Origin: JAGVPT01 sp964642725
GTDB taxonomy: Bacteria; Bacteroidota; Ignavibacteria; UBA10030; UBA8401
Assembly (NCBI GenBank): GCA_964642725.1
Contig: CAZXQG010000012.1
Coordinates: 1 to 64,000 of the forward strand
Length of the DNA: 64,000 nt
Reading direction: 5' to 3'
Positions 1-7,482 of the stretch are shown piece after piece (positions within the stretch are counted from its first letter, which is position 1; every line of letters begins with the position of its first letter). The notes under the pieces are model-generated. The model was given only the letters and a program-made list of their open reading frames with translations, was not told the DNA's origin and searched no databases. Position numbers and translations under genes: made by a program.

Positions 1-33
1 CATGACATTTACGGCTGCTTTCTGCATGAAAAC

Positions 34-51
34 CATTTTTGAGATGGCTTC
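34..51. repeat. One end of a MITE-like dispersed element
   Basis: The 18 bases catttttgagatggcttc match, with one change, the right-hand end of the element at 47074-47091, and resemble the inverted ends of the copy at 21293-21429. Only this end is visible, because the rest of a full copy would lie left of the window. It could also be a solo relic. Confidence 0.45.
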
Positions 52-120
52 TAATACAATTTTGAAAAAAGGTTGTGTTAAACTTAATCCTGAGCTAGCG
101 CCATCTCTACGGTAGTGTCT

Positions 121-173
121 CAGTTTGAATATATCAAACTGAAAAATCGGTGCCATGTCCCCTTGTGGGGGAC
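121..173. other. Two short perfect inverted repeats in the left intergenic region
   Basis: Bases 121-128 (cagtttga) pair with 134-141 around a 5-base loop. Bases 157-162 (gtcccc) pair with 168-173 around 5 bases. Neither is followed by a clear T-run on plus, so they are not called terminators. They lie next to the dispersed hairpin at 188-207. No gene is supported in positions 1-374. Confidence 0.4.
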
Positions 174-180
174 CATCCAG

Positions 181-210
181 ATTCTGGATTCCGGCTTTCG
201 CCGGAATGAC
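181..210. repeat. Dispersed palindromic repeat (ATTCCGGC-tttc-GCCGGAAT type)
   Basis: Bases 188-195 and 200-207 form a perfect 8-bp stem with a tttc loop, followed by gac. Short GC-rich hairpins of this general form (GGATTCC...GGAATGAC) are scattered in many bacterial genomes and resemble the Neisseria dRS3 type. The similarity is by pattern only; mobility is not shown. Confidence 0.55.
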
Positions 211-334
211 ATTGAGATTGGAGTTGAGCCACTACCCTCTCTACTTTTATGAAAAAGATTTTCATACCTTGTCCCAAGTTCCACTCTATTATGTTCAACT
301 GGAACGAAAACTGTACAGACCAGATATTGTCTCC

Positions 335-351
335 CCGTGAGCAATTCACGG
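335..351 (+). promoter_or_regulatory. Leader hairpin just upstream of the gene at 375
   Basis: ccgtga (335-340) and tcacgg (346-351) form a perfect 6-bp stem with loop gcaat. It ends 12 bases before the ribosome-binding sequence gaggtg (364-369) of the gene starting at 375. It could affect translation or be chance. Confidence 0.25.
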
Positions 352-374
352 AACCTGAGCACTGAGGTGTCTCG

Positions 375-1637
375 ATGACAGAAATGCTTCGCGTCAAGAA
401 TGCTTTCCCGCTTTCTCTTAGAAGAGTCTTGCTTCTCGGCCTCTGTCTGAGAATCGTGGTCATCATCCTCTTCTCACACTTCGAATCAAATTTCTATTGG
501 GAATACGGTGAAATTGCTAAAAATGCCGTTGCAGGAAAAGGCCTTTCATTTTATGTCTTACAGAATGACTCTCTGGACTATCACTTCTCCATTAATGCAA
601 AGCCTTTCCCGACGGCGCTGATGTCCCCCGGTTATGTTTTTTTCTTGATCCCGTTTCTATCAATTGATAATGTTGTCGCCGCCAATATACTTCTTATACT
701 CGTTCAGGTGATCGTTTCACTCGTTGCAATCGCTCTCGTCTTTCATTTCTCTTCTCGTCTATTCTCGCCCAGAGTCGGACTTCTGAGCGCCCTTGCGGCG
801 GCAATACTCCCCGATTTCGCCTATGCCGTGATATCGTTTTCGCCGACCGTCCTGTTTCACTTGGGCCTGATTGTGCTCTTCATTCTGCTTGCCAATAGGA
901 GAGATAATTTTTCCGCGGCCGACACGGCGCTGCTCTCTTTTTTCTGTGCTTTATTAACCTATCTCCGATTTGAGTTCATCGTGTACGTCTTCGCGCTTCC
1001 CCTGCTTCTGCGGCCAAGCGGAAAAATCAAAGAAGGGATTCTTGCGGTGATCGTCACGATTTGTATGCTGCTTCCCTGGTCAATCCGGAATTATTCGGCC
1101 TTCGGTGAAATTGTGCCTTTAGGAACCGGCGAAGGTCTTAACTTATATCGCGGCAACAATGCCGGAGGCATTGGAAACTGGGGGGATGAGACAACCAATT
1201 ATGAATTGTTACAAATTCCGAAAAACAGAAGATTCGAAATAGCGTTTGACAGTCTGTTTCGCGAACGGTCGTGGCAATTTATCCGGAGTCACCCGTATGA
1301 GGATGTGAAGAACATCTCCGCCAAAACTTTCCAGCTGTGGTTGTTCAGTTCTCTCCGCCCTACGCCCTACGACGCGCTGTACATTGTCGCTTCCCTCTTC
1401 GTTTTCATTTTCTTTCTTATCGGGATTGTGAAGACGTGGAATTGGCAAAAATTCAATTACCTCTATGTTTTTCTTTTCTATTCAACTATTCTCGCGATGG
1501 TCTTCTTTGCTCTCCCAAGACATCAAACGATGATGCGCATTGCTATGCTTCCATTTTTCGGTGCCGGGGTTGAAGTCGTTTGGAAAGCTTTCAATGGTTC
1601 CACACGTCGGATGCGGGACGAACCGCATCGCTCGTAA
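375..1637 (+). CDS. GT-C / GT39-like integral membrane glycosyltransferase
   Basis: A 420-residue polytopic membrane protein with about ten hydrophobic segments starting near residue 15. After the first segment comes a short acidic loop (FYWEYGEIAKNAVAGKGLSF), the pattern seen in PMT/ArnT-like lipid-linked sugar transferases, where an acidic residue of the first outer loop is catalytic. By family such enzymes move a sugar from a polyprenyl-phosphate donor on the outer face of the inner membrane; the substrate here cannot be told. The ATG at 375 has a good Shine-Dalgarno sequence (gaggtg, 364-369). It faces the minus-strand polysaccharide block, so it is probably a separately transcribed member of the same locus. 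A generic membrane protein of the family is the alternative. Confidence 0.6.
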   Translation: MTEMLRVKNAFPLSLRRVLLLGLCLRIVVIILFSHFESNFYWEYGEIAKNAVAGKGLSFYVLQNDSLDYHFSINAKPFPTALMSPGYVFFLIPFLSIDNVVAANILLILVQVIVSLVAIALVFHFSSRLFSPRVGLLSALAAAILPDFAYAVISFSPTVLFHLGLIVLFILLANRRDNFSAADTALLSFFCALLTYLRFEFIVYVFALPLLLRPSGKIKEGILAVIVTICMLLPWSIRNYSAFGEIVPLGTGEGLNLYRGNNAGGIGNWGDETTNYELLQIPKNRRFEIAFDSLFRERSWQFIRSHPYEDVKNISAKTFQLWLFSSLRPTPYDALYIVASLFVFIFFLIGIVKTWNWQKFNYLYVFLFYSTILAMVFFALPRHQTMMRIAMLPFFGAGVEVVWKAFNGSTRRMRDEPHRS

Positions 1638-1931
1638 CAGGTGTTCCTCTGTGTCGAAAAAAATTGAGGGATCACATCCGCGGGGAAAATGAAGGGTAGA
1701 TCGGTAGGAAAATCGTAAAGCGAATTACGCCTGTCAAGTCGTAATGCTTACTTCAACAAGTGTATCTTCTTCAACTTCGCCTTGCCTTTAGATCTCAAAT
1801 GAGTTGGTTCGGATAATCTTTTACAAACTCAATTACTTTTGAATGACCAGGGTCGCCTTTGTATCGGTTACGGCCAAATACGATTTTTCTTTGAGCGGTG
1901 TTTCTCCGGGAGTGGCGTTCCATTGTTCTTA
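1638..1931. other. Convergent intergenic region with one weak hairpin
   Basis: This lies between a plus-strand and a minus-strand stop codon. The only structure seen is a 6-bp inverted repeat (attacg 1724-1729 / cgtaat 1740-1745) without a T-run. No credible gene is present. Confidence 0.4.
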
Positions 1932-2294
1932 TTATTTTCCGATAAACATCTTTAAACCGACAATCATAAGCACGATACCGAAAACTTTTCCTAAAACTTC
2001 ATTTGATAAACTTGTAGCAAATCGCGCACCAACCCAGCTCCCGAGGACAAACCCTGCTACAATAACCGCAGCAACTTTAATGTCGACAAACCCATGCTTG
2101 TAATACGTCCAGGCGGCAAGAATACCGACCGGCGGCACAAGCATCGCAAGCGTTGTCCCTTGTGCCTGCTGCTGGGAAAAACCAAAAATGAAAACGAGCG
2201 CCGGGACAATCAACACTCCTCCTCCAATTCCGACGAATCCGCTAAGAACGCCTGCCGCGAGGCCTAAAAGAAGATATCCTGCGTTAATTCCCAT
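1932..2294 (-). CDS. Half-length TauE/SafE-family membrane protein
   Basis: 120 residues with about four hydrophobic segments. The N-terminal stretch GLAAGVLSGFVGIGGGVLIV is the hallmark of the TauE/SafE anion exporter family (probable sulfite/organosulfonate export, inner membrane). Typical members have 240-260 residues made of two homologous halves; this one is a single half with a clean start and stop, so it is more likely a natural half-size form working as a dimer than a broken gene. It is the last gene of the minus-strand block, 63 bases after the nucleotidyltransferase gene. Substrate unknown. Confidence 0.7.
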   Translation of the reverse strand: MGINAGYLLLGLAAGVLSGFVGIGGGVLIVPALVFIFGFSQQQAQGTTLAMLVPPVGILAAWTYYKHGFVDIKVAAVIVAGFVLGSWVGARFATSLSNEVLGKVFGIVLMIVGLKMFIGK

Positions 2295-2357
2295 TGTCTG
2301 GACCTTTCAAAGAATGAAGAGACGTTATTTGCCAATATACGAACGAAATGCCGGCGT

Positions 2358-3272
2358 TCACGCTTCGGCGCCGCGTTTTATCCAAGCGATGCCCGCGCGG
2401 ATCCTTTCTGCGTTTCCCCAATCGTTCCAATACACGTCTTTGACTCGGAGTACCGCGAGCCCATGAGCGTCATGCTCCAGAATTGCCTCGGAAAAATCGA
2501 CGGAAGGAAGTGTTGCGTAGACGTCCCGCACCGTCGCCTCCTCATGAGGTGAAAGGAGGTTTGTGTCGATCTCCTTGAAAGCATGGAAAACTGTCGGCGT
2601 GAGGAGACGGAATTTTCTTAAAACGGTGGAGGCTGTTCCGGCAAAGACCATCGTGTTCAGCAGGCAATGGTCTTGCTGCATTGTTTTGATTTTTTGACTG
2701 TTTGGCTTTTCCAAAAACCGCTTGACGCGAAAGATCTCGCAGCCTAGAATATCTGCTATCTTCATGTCTGTTTCAATCCAGCCGTAGTCAGTATTGGACT
2801 CGTGCGATTCAATGCCAAGGAGAAGAAGGTATTTAGGATGGTGGTCGACAAATTCCGCCGCGGCCGCAACATTGTCCATGAACCGTTCTTCTTCCATAAT
2901 AAAGTGATCCGACGGAAAAATGACAACACGCGCATCCGGGTCACGGCGAATGATATGCAGCAGCGGAAGAAGGATGCTTGCGCTTGTTTCTTTGTTCGAG
3001 GGCTGCACGATGACATTCCGTTGTTCCAGCCCGGCAATGTCCCGCAGGGAATACATATGATGCTTACTGTTGACGGTAACAATGATCCGGTCTTGAGGTA
3101 TAAACAATTTCACACGGGCAATGGTGTGCGAGATCATTGACCGAGTCCCGATAAAAGCACAATACTGTTTCGGACAGTCAGAATTAAACTGCGAGCGAAT
3201 ATACTGTTTTAGCCGTTTCCCGTCGCCGGCGGCGAGGATAATTCCCCAGACATGGTCATTGCGGCGTGGCAT
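2358..3272 (-). CDS. Mannose-1-phosphate guanylyltransferase-like nucleotidyltransferase
   Basis: 304 residues. The N-terminus carries the nucleotide-binding signature (GIILAAGDGKRL, about residues 10-21), followed by CPKQYCAFIG, where the PKQ Lys normally contacts phosphate. Later come a VVIFPSDHFI block, a FLEKPN block and NTMVFAG. This order matches GDP-mannose pyrophosphorylases of the NTP_transferase family, which activate mannose 1-phosphate with GTP in the cytosol. It lacks the C-terminal isomerase half of the bifunctional enzymes. In the polysaccharide block it would supply an activated sugar. The exact sugar and nucleotide are inferred; another NDP-sugar pyrophosphorylase is possible. 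Confidence 0.7.
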   Translation of the reverse strand: MPRRNDHVWGIILAAGDGKRLKQYIRSQFNSDCPKQYCAFIGTRSMISHTIARVKLFIPQDRIIVTVNSKHHMYSLRDIAGLEQRNVIVQPSNKETSASILLPLLHIIRRDPDARVVIFPSDHFIMEEERFMDNVAAAAEFVDHHPKYLLLLGIESHESNTDYGWIETDMKIADILGCEIFRVKRFLEKPNSQKIKTMQQDHCLLNTMVFAGTASTVLRKFRLLTPTVFHAFKEIDTNLLSPHEEATVRDVYATLPSVDFSEAILEHDAHGLAVLRVKDVYWNDWGNAERIRAGIAWIKRGAEA

Positions 3273-3381
3273 TGTACCCTCAGCATTGTACCGCCAATAT
3301 ACAAAATCGTTTTTTTAGTTGCGCGCAGCAATCGGATGGACGGGGCGGATATTGCCTCCCTCGATGTTAGGGGGAGTGCTG

Positions 3382-3870
3382 CTATTCTTGAAGGTATTCG
3401 TGCTGTGAGAGTTCTTGCAGAATCGGGAATATCCTTGTAATCTCGGCCTCAAGTTCAATGAAGCATTTTTCGTATTTTCTTCTTGCCCTTCCCGTAGGGT
3501 CCTCGATGGATGGATGCGGAGGAGCTTCGGCGAGTCCGAATTCTTTCAGCAATACAATCTTCCGCTCCCACTGCGGGAAAATTCCTCGAATGATTCTCCT
3601 GTGGGGTTCCGCCATGCAGAGGATGATCGATGCATCGCGAACCATGACGTTCGTTATTTGCTGTCCTCTGTGCATCGAGATATCGATGCCATGGTTCTTG
3701 CATACGGCGATGGTGGTCTCTTCCGATGGCGATTCAACCAACGCTTCAGTCCCGGCGGAGTCTATAAGAATTGAAGACTGCAAGCCGTTTTCCACAACCA
3801 TTTTTTTTAGAATTGCCGCGCTCATTGCGCTTCGGCAAATATTGGCGGTGCAAACAAAAAGAATATTCAT
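3382..3870 (-). CDS. Low-molecular-weight protein-tyrosine phosphatase
   Basis: 162 residues. The P-loop CTANICRS puts the catalytic Cys at residue 7 and the Arg at 13, and the general-acid Asp is at 124 (DP). This is a complete LMW-PTP fold. In capsule and exopolysaccharide loci such enzymes (Wzb/Etp-like) dephosphorylate the tyrosine tail of the BY-kinase; a BY-kinase is encoded at 22045-24435 in the same strand block. The start codon directly abuts the stop codon of the degenerate histidine kinase upstream (no spacer), suggesting coupled translation. Acting on BY-kinase is inference; other phosphoprotein or arginine-phosphate substrates are possible. Confidence 0.85.
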   Translation of the reverse strand: MNILFVCTANICRSAMSAAILKKMVVENGLQSSILIDSAGTEALVESPSEETTIAVCKNHGIDISMHRGQQITNVMVRDASIILCMAEPHRRIIRGIFPQWERKIVLLKEFGLAEAPPHPSIEDPTGRARRKYEKCFIELEAEITRIFPILQELSQHEYLQE

Positions 3871-6216
3871 TTAGTGAGCATCCAGCACTTTCCTGACCGA
3901 CGTCATTAATTCATCGAACAAAAATGGTTTCATAAGAATGTCGCAAATCCCCATCTGTATAAATTCATTTTTGGCCTTAAGGTCAATAGCCCCGGTCGCA
4001 AGGATCGTTTTAACGGATGGATTGATCGCGAGAAGCTTAGCGATCAGTTCCTCGCCGTTGAGTTTCGGCATTGACAAATCGCTCACGACCAAGTCAATTT
4101 CAGTTTGATGCTGCTTGTATACCGCAAATGCATCTTCGCCGTCTTCCGCCGTGAATACTTTGTACCCAAACGACATCAGGCCATGTTTATATATCTGCCG
4201 GAATGATTCTTCATCGTCTACAATAAGAATGCATTCGCTTCCTCCTTGGATCGCCGCGGGCTTCTGTACTTCTTCCGACTTTTGATGATACGCCACCGGC
4301 AAAAAGAGAGAAATGGTCGTTCCTTTTCCCTCCTCGCTTTGTACATCAATAAACCCGCCGTGCTGCTGGATAATGCCATAGGCAACGGAAAGCCTCAATC
4401 CTGAACTTTGGTCGGTCGCTCGCGCGTTGAAGAACGGTTCGAATATTCGCCGCCGGCTGTATTCATCCAATCCTTTCCCGTTGTCAACGACCGCAATCAC
4501 GATAAACTCTTTCCCTTCAGAAAAGTGGACACGGTCCTTCAATGCGCCCGGCCCGGCGACGGCAGTTTCAAGGACAATCGCCCCGCCGTCAAGCATCCGG
4601 CTCTGTGCAGTAATCGCAAGATTAACAATGGCCTGATGCAGCTGATGGATATCGCCGTTGACGATGGCGTGATCATCATTCATCGAGACCGATACGGTGA
4701 TTGACGGAAGGAGGGAGTGCTGGAGAATTTTCTGTAATTGGTGAATGAGTTTTTCAACAAGAATTGGTTTCTGTTCCGAATCCTTCGACCGTGCGAACAC
4801 AAGAAGGTCGTCGGCAAACTCCGACGCCCGTTTCGACTCACGGATGATCATGCTGATGTACTGCTCCATCTGCGCATTGCCGAATGTTTCCTTATACATC
4901 ATCTCGGCGGAATTCATCACGATACCAAAGATATTTCTCAAGTTGTTGCCGATCCCGACAGCGAATGCCCCGAGCGCATCCATTCTTTGCACTTGTTGGG
5001 CTTCCAGCTCGTATTTTTTCCTTTCGCTCACATCCCGAAAAATACTGAGCAACAATTTTTCTCCATGGCCAATATTGACGAACGAGTGGCTGACTTCCGC
5101 CGGTATTTCTTCTCCCCCGCGCCGCTTGATGACCTGGGAGGAAGGCATTTTCAGCGTACCGGCGTCGAATTGATTCCGAAATGCAGAATTCGCAGCGTAG
5201 CGTTCTTCAATACTATCATCGCCGGCGTTGTATTCACGGAGCAGCTCTTCTCTCGAAGTCTTCACGAGTTCGCAATAGGCGGAATTCACTAAAACAGTTC
5301 TGCCGTACCGGTCCACCAGCCGCATCGCATCCGCAGAATTTTCGAATATCGTACGGAATCGTTCTTCGCTGCCGCGGAGGGATGATTGCGTTGTTTTCAG
5401 CATGGCAAGATCGCGACGCAGGAAAAATGTGACAGCAAAAACTGCTGCGCTCAACAAACCGCACAACACTGCACCTGCAATCATCCCGGAGGTCCAGAAC
5501 GAATACGCAGGTTCGGTGATATCAACACTTAACAGCCGTCCGTACCCGGCCACCGCCTGCTGAAGACGAATTGATGAAGGAGCGTTGGAATAGCCGGTCG
5601 ATGCAATTTCCTGACCCCAGCCTGAAAACATTGTGACCTCATAGCCCTCCATCGGATGATGCCGGAGGACTTCCCGAAGAAGCTTCTCCGCGGAATAGTA
5701 CACCAAACATGTGTCTTGTGATGTTCCTTTATCCGGGATAAGGAACCGTGCTTCAAAGTAGTACCGTTCGTTGAAGTGAAACGGTTTCGTATAGAGGGTC
5801 GAATGTACATTGTCGGCAGAAGCAAAAAAAGTGCTGTCGGCCGCCGCTTGCGACAATAATTCGCGGAGGGAATCCTCTGGAATTTCCCATTGGACGGCAC
5901 CGGAACTGCTTCTCTTTTCAATAGAGATGATTTCGGGATGAACGGCAAGGTACGATTCACATCGGTGTTTAAGGTTCGATGCCTCAGAAAAATCCCGGGT
6001 TGCAGCCAAAAAGAACTTTTCATTGCCCAGCAGGACGGATTGAAAACCGGAGTTGAGGATGTCAAGATTATGTTGAACTTTTTCATGCTCGAATTCAGTT
6101 TCCTCGTCATACAGGAAATAAAAAAGAGAGCCGAAGGCTGCAGCAAAAAAAAGAAACAGCACTGCCGGATAAAAAAGAACTCCTGTCCGGCGAGAAGATG
6201 ATCTGTGTTTACTCAT
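3871..6216 (-). CDS. Hybrid PAS sensor 'histidine kinase' with degenerate kinase core and intact receiver
   Basis: 781 residues: a signal-anchor segment (about 13-35), a periplasmic region, a second membrane segment (about 245-268), a PAS domain (about 285-410), dimerisation and ATPase domains (about 412-650) and a receiver domain (about 660-781). In the dimerisation helix the expected AHDFNN-type sequence reads GNNLRN, so the phosphoacceptor His is Asn424 (codon 4945-4947, AAC). The N-box reads NLAITAQSRM, with Thr536 where the metal-binding Asn is expected, and the G2 box reads SGLRLS with Arg608 in place of Gly. The G1 box (VDNGKG) and F box are kept. The receiver has its DD pair, phosphoacceptor Asp713 (VVSDLSMP), Thr and Lys. 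So it probably cannot autophosphorylate, while its receiver could still be phosphorylated by another kinase. It sits directly upstream of the tyrosine phosphatase gene. Confidence 0.85.
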   Translation of the reverse strand: MSKHRSSSRRTGVLFYPAVLFLFFAAAFGSLFYFLYDEETEFEHEKVQHNLDILNSGFQSVLLGNEKFFLAATRDFSEASNLKHRCESYLAVHPEIISIEKRSSSGAVQWEIPEDSLRELLSQAAADSTFFASADNVHSTLYTKPFHFNERYYFEARFLIPDKGTSQDTCLVYYSAEKLLREVLRHHPMEGYEVTMFSGWGQEIASTGYSNAPSSIRLQQAVAGYGRLLSVDITEPAYSFWTSGMIAGAVLCGLLSAAVFAVTFFLRRDLAMLKTTQSSLRGSEERFRTIFENSADAMRLVDRYGRTVLVNSAYCELVKTSREELLREYNAGDDSIEERYAANSAFRNQFDAGTLKMPSSQVIKRRGGEEIPAEVSHSFVNIGHGEKLLLSIFRDVSERKKYELEAQQVQRMDALGAFAVGIGNNLRNIFGIVMNSAEMMYKETFGNAQMEQYISMIIRESKRASEFADDLLVFARSKDSEQKPILVEKLIHQLQKILQHSLLPSITVSVSMNDDHAIVNGDIHQLHQAIVNLAITAQSRMLDGGAIVLETAVAGPGALKDRVHFSEGKEFIVIAVVDNGKGLDEYSRRRIFEPFFNARATDQSSGLRLSVAYGIIQQHGGFIDVQSEEGKGTTISLFLPVAYHQKSEEVQKPAAIQGGSECILIVDDEESFRQIYKHGLMSFGYKVFTAEDGEDAFAVYKQHQTEIDLVVSDLSMPKLNGEELIAKLLAINPSVKTILATGAIDLKAKNEFIQMGICDILMKPFLFDELMTSVRKVLDAH

Positions 6217-6252
6217 TGCCTTTTTTCCTGCCTTCCCTTTTATAGAATACCA

Positions 6253-7482
6253 TTAAGGATAAAAGCTGATTCTGCCGTTCCAAAATTTCGTTAAGAGGTC
6301 AGCCAGAATGCCGCCGGGCTCGCGCCGCGGCAGCGAAACTGCCGAAACAACGCTGTCGGCAAAAGTGGCCAAAGACCATTTGGCAATAATTTCTTTCGAA
6401 CGCAAGCCCATCGCACGCAATCGATCGGACGGCATTCTTGTTAGTTCGAGCATGTGCTGTGAAAGGGCGGCGCTGTCGCCGGCGTCGAAAGACCATCCGT
6501 TCTTCCCTTCTTCAACCAATGTTCGCGCAGCCCCGCACCCTTTGCTGATGATGACCGGAAGCTGCGATGCCAGCGCTTCATTAGCGACGAGTCCCCAGGT
6601 TTCAACGACGCTCGGGAGAATGAACGCGCTTGCAAGGCCGTAATACCAGCAAAGTTGTTCGCCAAACTGACTGCCGACAAACCGCACGCCTGGATATTCA
6701 CGCATTGCTTCCTCATGGCGGCGCCGTTCATCGCCTTCACCGACAAGAACCAGACCCCACGCATCGCGGTGAGCCAGTTGTGCATATTGTTGGTACGCCT
6801 CGAGGAGTGTCGTAATTCCCTTACGAGTGATAAACCTTCCGACAAAAAGGAAATATTTCTGCGGGAGATTAAGAGCATTGCGCAACGCATCTGCTTGTCC
6901 GCGTGCAAGTTCGGCGCCAGTGGAAAAAAAATCATTGTCGACGACATCGACTCCGTAAAAAATTCTCTCCGGCGGAAAACCCATGGCCAAATAATACGAC
7001 GCATGGCTGGGAGCAGGAATAAAAGCGGCATCAACGTTTCGATGGATAATTTTCTTCGTTGTTGAAACAATGAACCCGCGCTTGTCCGAATATTCCCATG
7101 CGTCGTCCATCATAACGCACAGTTTATCGTAATCAAGGCAGTATTTCACGGAAGCCATCCCGGAAGGAAACGGGGTCGACGGGGCTATTACGGCATCCGG
7201 CCGGAGGCTTTCGAGCATGCGAAACGCTTTTCTGTGTATGATATACGGCGAAAGCGCGCGGTACGACTCTCCGGAAAACAAGCAAATATAATCATTCCCG
7301 CTCTTTGATGTATCATCGGGAAAAGGATAAAGCGCGTCTTTCGAGGCTATCTCGATCGCGGTCACCTGCCAGCCGAGTGGATGGAGCCTCTCCCGCAAAT
7401 GCCGAATTCTTGCCACGTGATACGGCAGAAAATTCGTCCACATAATCACAACACGCTTCTTTGGATGCTGCAATTCGGTCAA
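6253..7482 (-). CDS. Glycosyltransferase family 4
   Basis: 409 residues with the GT-B architecture of GT4 enzymes. The C-terminal donor domain starts with YFLFVGRFITRKGITTLLEA (about residue 216 on), carries the VLVGEGDERRR strand and then the acceptor EX7E region (SVVETWGLVANEALASQLPV) that binds the nucleotide sugar. The N-terminal half is the variable acceptor domain. It would transfer a sugar from an NDP-sugar to the growing lipid-linked glycan at the cytosolic membrane face. Its ATG overlaps the stop of the ligase-like gene upstream (ATGA), so the two are translationally coupled. Sugar specificity cannot be read. Confidence 0.85.
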   Translation of the reverse strand: MTELQHPKKRVVIMWTNFLPYHVARIRHLRERLHPLGWQVTAIEIASKDALYPFPDDTSKSGNDYICLFSGESYRALSPYIIHRKAFRMLESLRPDAVIAPSTPFPSGMASVKYCLDYDKLCVMMDDAWEYSDKRGFIVSTTKKIIHRNVDAAFIPAPSHASYYLAMGFPPERIFYGVDVVDNDFFSTGAELARGQADALRNALNLPQKYFLFVGRFITRKGITTLLEAYQQYAQLAHRDAWGLVLVGEGDERRRHEEAMREYPGVRFVGSQFGEQLCWYYGLASAFILPSVVETWGLVANEALASQLPVIISKGCGAARTLVEEGKNGWSFDAGDSAALSQHMLELTRMPSDRLRAMGLRSKEIIAKWSLATFADSVVSAVSLPRREPGGILADLLTKFWNGRISFYP

